Assembly (NCBI GenBank): GCA_023428245.1
Contig: JAEYYX010000062.1
Coordinates: 1-32,771, forward strand
DNA: 32,771 nucleotides
Source: Pseudomonadota bacterium
GTDB taxonomy: Bacteria > Myxococcota_A > Polyangia > Polyangiales > Polyangiaceae
Direction of reading: 5' to 3'
Made by a program: the position numbers and the translations under genes. Shown here piece by piece: positions 30,088 to 32,771 of the stretch. The number at the start of each line of letters is the position of its first letter. The first letter of the stretch is position 1. Under the pieces are notes generated by a model. The model was not told the DNA's origin, made no database searches, and saw nothing but the letters and a program-made list of their open reading frames with translations.

Positions 30088-31347
30088 TCAGGCGGGCGCG
30101 CCCTTGCCTCTCCGCGCCTTCGGCGGACTCTGGGCTTTGCGCTCGAGGCGCGCGCGCCTCGTGGAGACGCGCTCGGGGGCCTCACCGGTGCCCAGCTCAA
30201 GGATCTCGAGCGCGCGCCGGAAGTCCTTCTCGTGATGCTCGTACAGCTTCACGAGCTCGAGGCGAACGCGGGGGTCGGAGATCTCTCGGGCAATCTCCTC
30301 GTAGGCTACGAGCGCGCGGGCCCGATCGCCCCGGGCGCGATGCAGACAAGCGAGCGCTCGGTTCGCCGGCACGCTCGCCCCCTTTTCGCGGGCGGCCTCG
30401 GCCCAGGAAATCCCCGTATCGAACTCGCGCGACCGCGAGAGCACTCTCGCTCCTTCGGCGAGATCCGCTGGATGCAAGAGGTCCACCGGATCGCCGTAGA
30501 GCCCGACGAGCGCCACCATCGAGAGCACGTCCCACTCGTTGTGCGTGAGGATCGGCTCGATCACACTCGCATCCCCGGTTCGCAAAAAATGGGCGTAACG
30601 AGGCGCAATCTCGGCGCCGGACACGTCGTCGCCTCGCAAGAAGCCGAGCACCTCGCTCTCGAGGTCCACGAGGCGCGTACGCCCGATCCGCGCTTTGTGG
30701 AGGCGGCGCGCGACGTGGAGGAGGTCGAGATGGGGTCGGTCGGGCAAACGGGGCATCCGATTCATGACGCCGCGGCTTCGGAGTAGCGGTTCGTCGAAGG
30801 TGCGCCCGTTAAAGCTCACGATCCCATCATACTCTTCGAACAGTTCCCCGAGCCGCCGCAAAAGGACCGGTTCGTCGCCGGGCGAAGGCAGGAAGATCTG
30901 CTCAAAATGCAGCGTCTTTTCGGCGTCGAACCAGGCCAGCCCGCACACGAAAGGCACGACTCCCGCGCCAAAGAGGCCCGTGGTTTCCGTGTCGAAATAG
31001 AGGAGGCGCGTCGGGTCGAGCTCCGCAAACTCGGGCGAGAGCGCGAGCAAGGCCAAGAGCTCCATGAAAGCGCCCCCGGCGCCCGAAAGCGGGATGCTCC
31101 CCACATGCTCTCCGCCGGAGACCCGACGCAGCTTGCGCCGTGCTGTGCCTGCCTGGGTCTCGTAAGGAGCGAGCGGCAGCTCTCCGGGCATCGTCGACTC
31201 CACGCGAAGCTCATCGCGAGCCTCGCGAGAACGCCCGAGGATTTCTGCCATTTTCGCGCGCAGCTCGGCGAGCTCGCGACTGCCGTCCGGCGCCGTGCGG
31301 GCAGGTTCGATGCGCTCGAGGCGGCCGAGAAAGCGAGACGCAGCCAT
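30088..31347 (-). CDS. YprB-type ribonuclease-H-like exonuclease domain protein
   Basis: 419 residues. The RNase_H_2 (YprB) domain of the DEDD superfamily runs from about residue 113 to 280: exo I LLYFDTETTGL (Asp119, Glu121), exo II VSFNGRTFDEPLL (Asp185), and exo III ILTHNEWDVLSM (His269, Asp273). All expected metal ligands are present. The N-terminal part of about 110 residues is charged. After residue 300 the chain is TPR-like (ANRALACLHRARGDRARALVAYEEIA), then a basic Lys/Arg/Pro tail. In some bacteria the same exonuclease domain is linked with helicases; none lies adjacent here. The nucleic acid substrate is not known. Confidence 0.88.
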   Translation of the reverse strand: MAASRFLGRLERIEPARTAPDGSRELAELRAKMAEILGRSREARDELRVESTMPGELPLAPYETQAGTARRKLRRVSGGEHVGSIPLSGAGGAFMELLALLALSPEFAELDPTRLLYFDTETTGLFGAGVVPFVCGLAWFDAEKTLHFEQIFLPSPGDEPVLLRRLGELFEEYDGIVSFNGRTFDEPLLRSRGVMNRMPRLPDRPHLDLLHVARRLHKARIGRTRLVDLESEVLGFLRGDDVSGAEIAPRYAHFLRTGDASVIEPILTHNEWDVLSMVALVGLYGDPVDLLHPADLAEGARVLSRSREFDTGISWAEAAREKGASVPANRALACLHRARGDRARALVAYEEIAREISDPRVRLELVKLYEHHEKDFRRALEILELGTGEAPERVSTRRARLERKAQSPPKARRGKGAPA

Positions 31348-31394
31348 CGCCGCCGCTCAATCTACGTCCAAAGGGCCGGGAGCGGAACAGAGGT

Positions 31395-32411
31395 TCAGGG
31401 CAGAACGCACACGCGATCTTTGTCGAAAAGCCCCACCAGAGTGCGCCGGCCCGATACCAGCGCCAGGGGTAGCTCCCGGGGGCCCGCGCGGAGACGGCTC
31501 GTTTCTGAAGCGGAGATGCTCTGGAGCCTTCCGTCCTCGAGCAAAATCCAAGACCTCTCAGGCCCCAGCGCCGGTGCGAGACGGGCCTTCCCGGCGAGGG
31601 GTTCCGACCGAATCCTTTGACCCGCCGCGTCGAGCAGGACGAACTCCTGGACGCCGCTGGAGCGCTCCACCACGAGCCCCGCGCCGAACGAAGCCCCGGA
31701 GGCAAGTCGGACGTTTGGGGCAAGGAGCTCCGCCCCTGTGAAGGTCACCCGGAGCAGATCAGTGCCCCGGAGTGCGAGCGCAGCCCCCGAGAGAGGACCG
31801 ACGAGAGAGGCCCGGCCACGGGCGTCCAACGTATTGAGGCGCCAGGCGCCCTCGAGCACGAGGAGCTCGCTCGTGCCCGTCTCAAACCAGAGGAGCTTCC
31901 CCGACGCCACGGGGGTCTGCTCCGCGCCGGAGACGCGCACTGTGTAGAGGCGCGCGCCATTGTCAGAAAAGACAAGGAGCTGGCCGCGCGTCCCGAGGAC
32001 GCCGATTCGAGAAGGCCCCACCACGAAGGGACCCACGCGCGGGATGTCGAGGAGCGCCATGCTCGCGCGCAGGAGCCCCCCGGGCGAGAAAGAGAGAAGC
32101 TGGCGGTCGGCGGTCGCAACGAAGAAGCTCCCGTCTTGTCGGACCAGAAGACCCACCGGAAGCGCCTCTAGAGTCACCGTGAAGCGATAGCGCCCGTCAG
32201 CCTCGAAGCTGTGGATCGCGGCGTCCGTCGTCGCGAAGTAGAACCGATCGCGCTCGTCGAAAGACGGAGGAGCCACGAGGGGGGCGCCCCCCGAGACGCA
32301 GGAAAGGTCGAAGCGCCCGCCTTCCGTGGACCCGCTCGGCTCGGCGGCCGCGCTCCTCGGAGAAACCGAGATCGCGAGCGCGAAGATCAGGCGGAGCAGA
32401 GCACGGACCAT
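31395..32411 (-). CDS. Secreted propeller-like protein of unknown function
   Basis: About 338 residues if it starts at the ATG at 32411, which gives a good signal peptide (MVRALLRLIFALAISVSPRS, then AAA and a cleavage site). ATGs at 32447 and 32519 are alternatives. The mature chain is rich in beta strands with repeated units of the form RFYFATTDAAIHSFEADGRY, SFFVATADRQLLSFSPGG and QLLVFSDNGARLYTV, which resemble PQQ/WD-type propeller blades of about 40 residues. One Cys lies near the N-terminus (DLSCVSGG) and one near the end (RVCVLP), perhaps a closing disulfide. It is upstream of the YprB-like gene by 47 bp. No catalytic motif is visible. Confidence 0.75.
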   Translation of the reverse strand: MVRALLRLIFALAISVSPRSAAAEPSGSTEGGRFDLSCVSGGAPLVAPPSFDERDRFYFATTDAAIHSFEADGRYRFTVTLEALPVGLLVRQDGSFFVATADRQLLSFSPGGLLRASMALLDIPRVGPFVVGPSRIGVLGTRGQLLVFSDNGARLYTVRVSGAEQTPVASGKLLWFETGTSELLVLEGAWRLNTLDARGRASLVGPLSGAALALRGTDLLRVTFTGAELLAPNVRLASGASFGAGLVVERSSGVQEFVLLDAAGQRIRSEPLAGKARLAPALGPERSWILLEDGRLQSISASETSRLRAGPRELPLALVSGRRTLVGLFDKDRVCVLP

Positions 32412-32463
32412 CACCGGCAGGGGGCCTTGCCCGAAACTCTGGCTCATCGCAAGGTGCAGCGAG

Positions 32464-32771
32464 GTGAAACGTCCCCGGGTTTTTGGCCTGACCGGCAGCA
32501 TCGGAAGCGGAAAATCCACCGCAGCGCGCCTTCTCCAGGAGCGCGGTGTGCCTGTGGTGAGCGCAGATGCCCTCGCGCGCGAGGTCGTCCTCCCCGGTGC
32601 GCCCGCGCTCTACGAGCTCCAAGAGTCCTTCGGTCCCGAGATTTTGCGCCCCGACGGGACCCTGGATCGAGCTCAACTCGGAGCTCTCACCCTCGGACAC
32701 CCCGAAAGACGCGCGCTCCTGAACTCGATCTTGCATCCGAAGATTCGGGAGGGCGCCGAGCGCGCCTTCGG
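32464..32771 (+). CDS. coaE: Dephospho-CoA kinase CoaE (5' part; cut by the window end)
   Basis: Phosphorylates the ribose 3'-OH of dephospho-CoA, the last step of CoA synthesis. A GTG at 32464 begins a frame open to the right edge (about 102 codons; a full CoaE is about 200). It contains the P-loop GSIGSGKST in VFGLTGSIGSGKST, then ERGVPVVSADALAREVVLPG, FGPEILRPDGTLDRAQLG and RRALLNSILHPKI, all in the family order. The usual DAD motif reads SAD, so the first Asp is replaced by Ser. AAGG about ten bases upstream of the GTG may be the ribosome-binding site. It is divergent from the propeller-like gene, with only 52 bp between the two starts. Confidence 0.88.
   Translation, partial: MKRPRVFGLTGSIGSGKSTAARLLQERGVPVVSADALAREVVLPGAPALYELQESFGPEILRPDGTLDRAQLGALTLGHPERRALLNSILHPKIREGAERAF

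Overview
The window is high-GC DNA with dense gene packing, many 4-bp start/stop overlaps and frequent GTG or TTG starts. Several features point to a member of the Myxococcota, most likely Polyangiales-like: lipoproteins with long Gly/Ser/Thr linkers, a GYF-membrane-helix protein ending in an AgmX/PglI (GltJ)-type domain, a kinase-like receptor, a very large TPR protein and a reversed REC-kinase hybrid. This placement rests on gene content and style, not on a marker comparison. No tRNA, rRNA, CRISPR array, IS element or phage gene was recognised.

Layout. 55-4522 (minus strand) reads LPLAT-type acyltransferase > NAD-binding SDR > small lipoprotein > rsfS > rlmH > two more lipoproteins. 4671-5543 is an S66 LD-carboxypeptidase, convergent with a 1865-residue TPR protein (5552-11149, minus). 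Divergent from the TPR gene is a membrane protein (11315-12904) with a degenerate kinase C-lobe, a GYF-like domain, a transmembrane helix and an AgmX/PglI-type C-terminus. It is followed by a five-gene MCE/Mla-type lipid ABC transporter (13004-17433): ATPase 1, permease 1, permease 2, ATPase 2 and one MCE protein, each overlapping the next by 4 bp. 17612-19918 holds a coiled-coil membrane protein, pyrF and rlmB.

20343-22678 (minus) pairs a REC-histidine kinase with a cysteine desulfurase. Divergent from it are a single-domain response regulator and lnt (22845-24867). Then come a Cys-rich lipoprotein with a sigma-54-like promoter (25162-25815), a DUF72 protein (25900-26547), a 770-bp intergenic region, leuS, a YprB-type exonuclease, a secreted propeller-like protein (minus) and the 5' part of coaE (plus) at the right edge.

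The most unusual part is 5.5-17.4 kb. In the MCE transporter ATPase 1 has lost its H-loop histidine and ATPase 2 has a broken signature motif. Both defects fall in the same predicted composite ATP site, which implies an asymmetric heterodimer. ATPase 1 and the TPR protein both carry proline-rich tails, and the protein encoded between them has a GYF-like domain, a fold that binds proline-rich ligands in other proteins. A linked envelope machine is a testable hypothesis. The second notable locus is 26.9-27.0 kb: an 18-bp perfect palindrome two symmetric changes away from the parS consensus, next to a perfect DnaA box.
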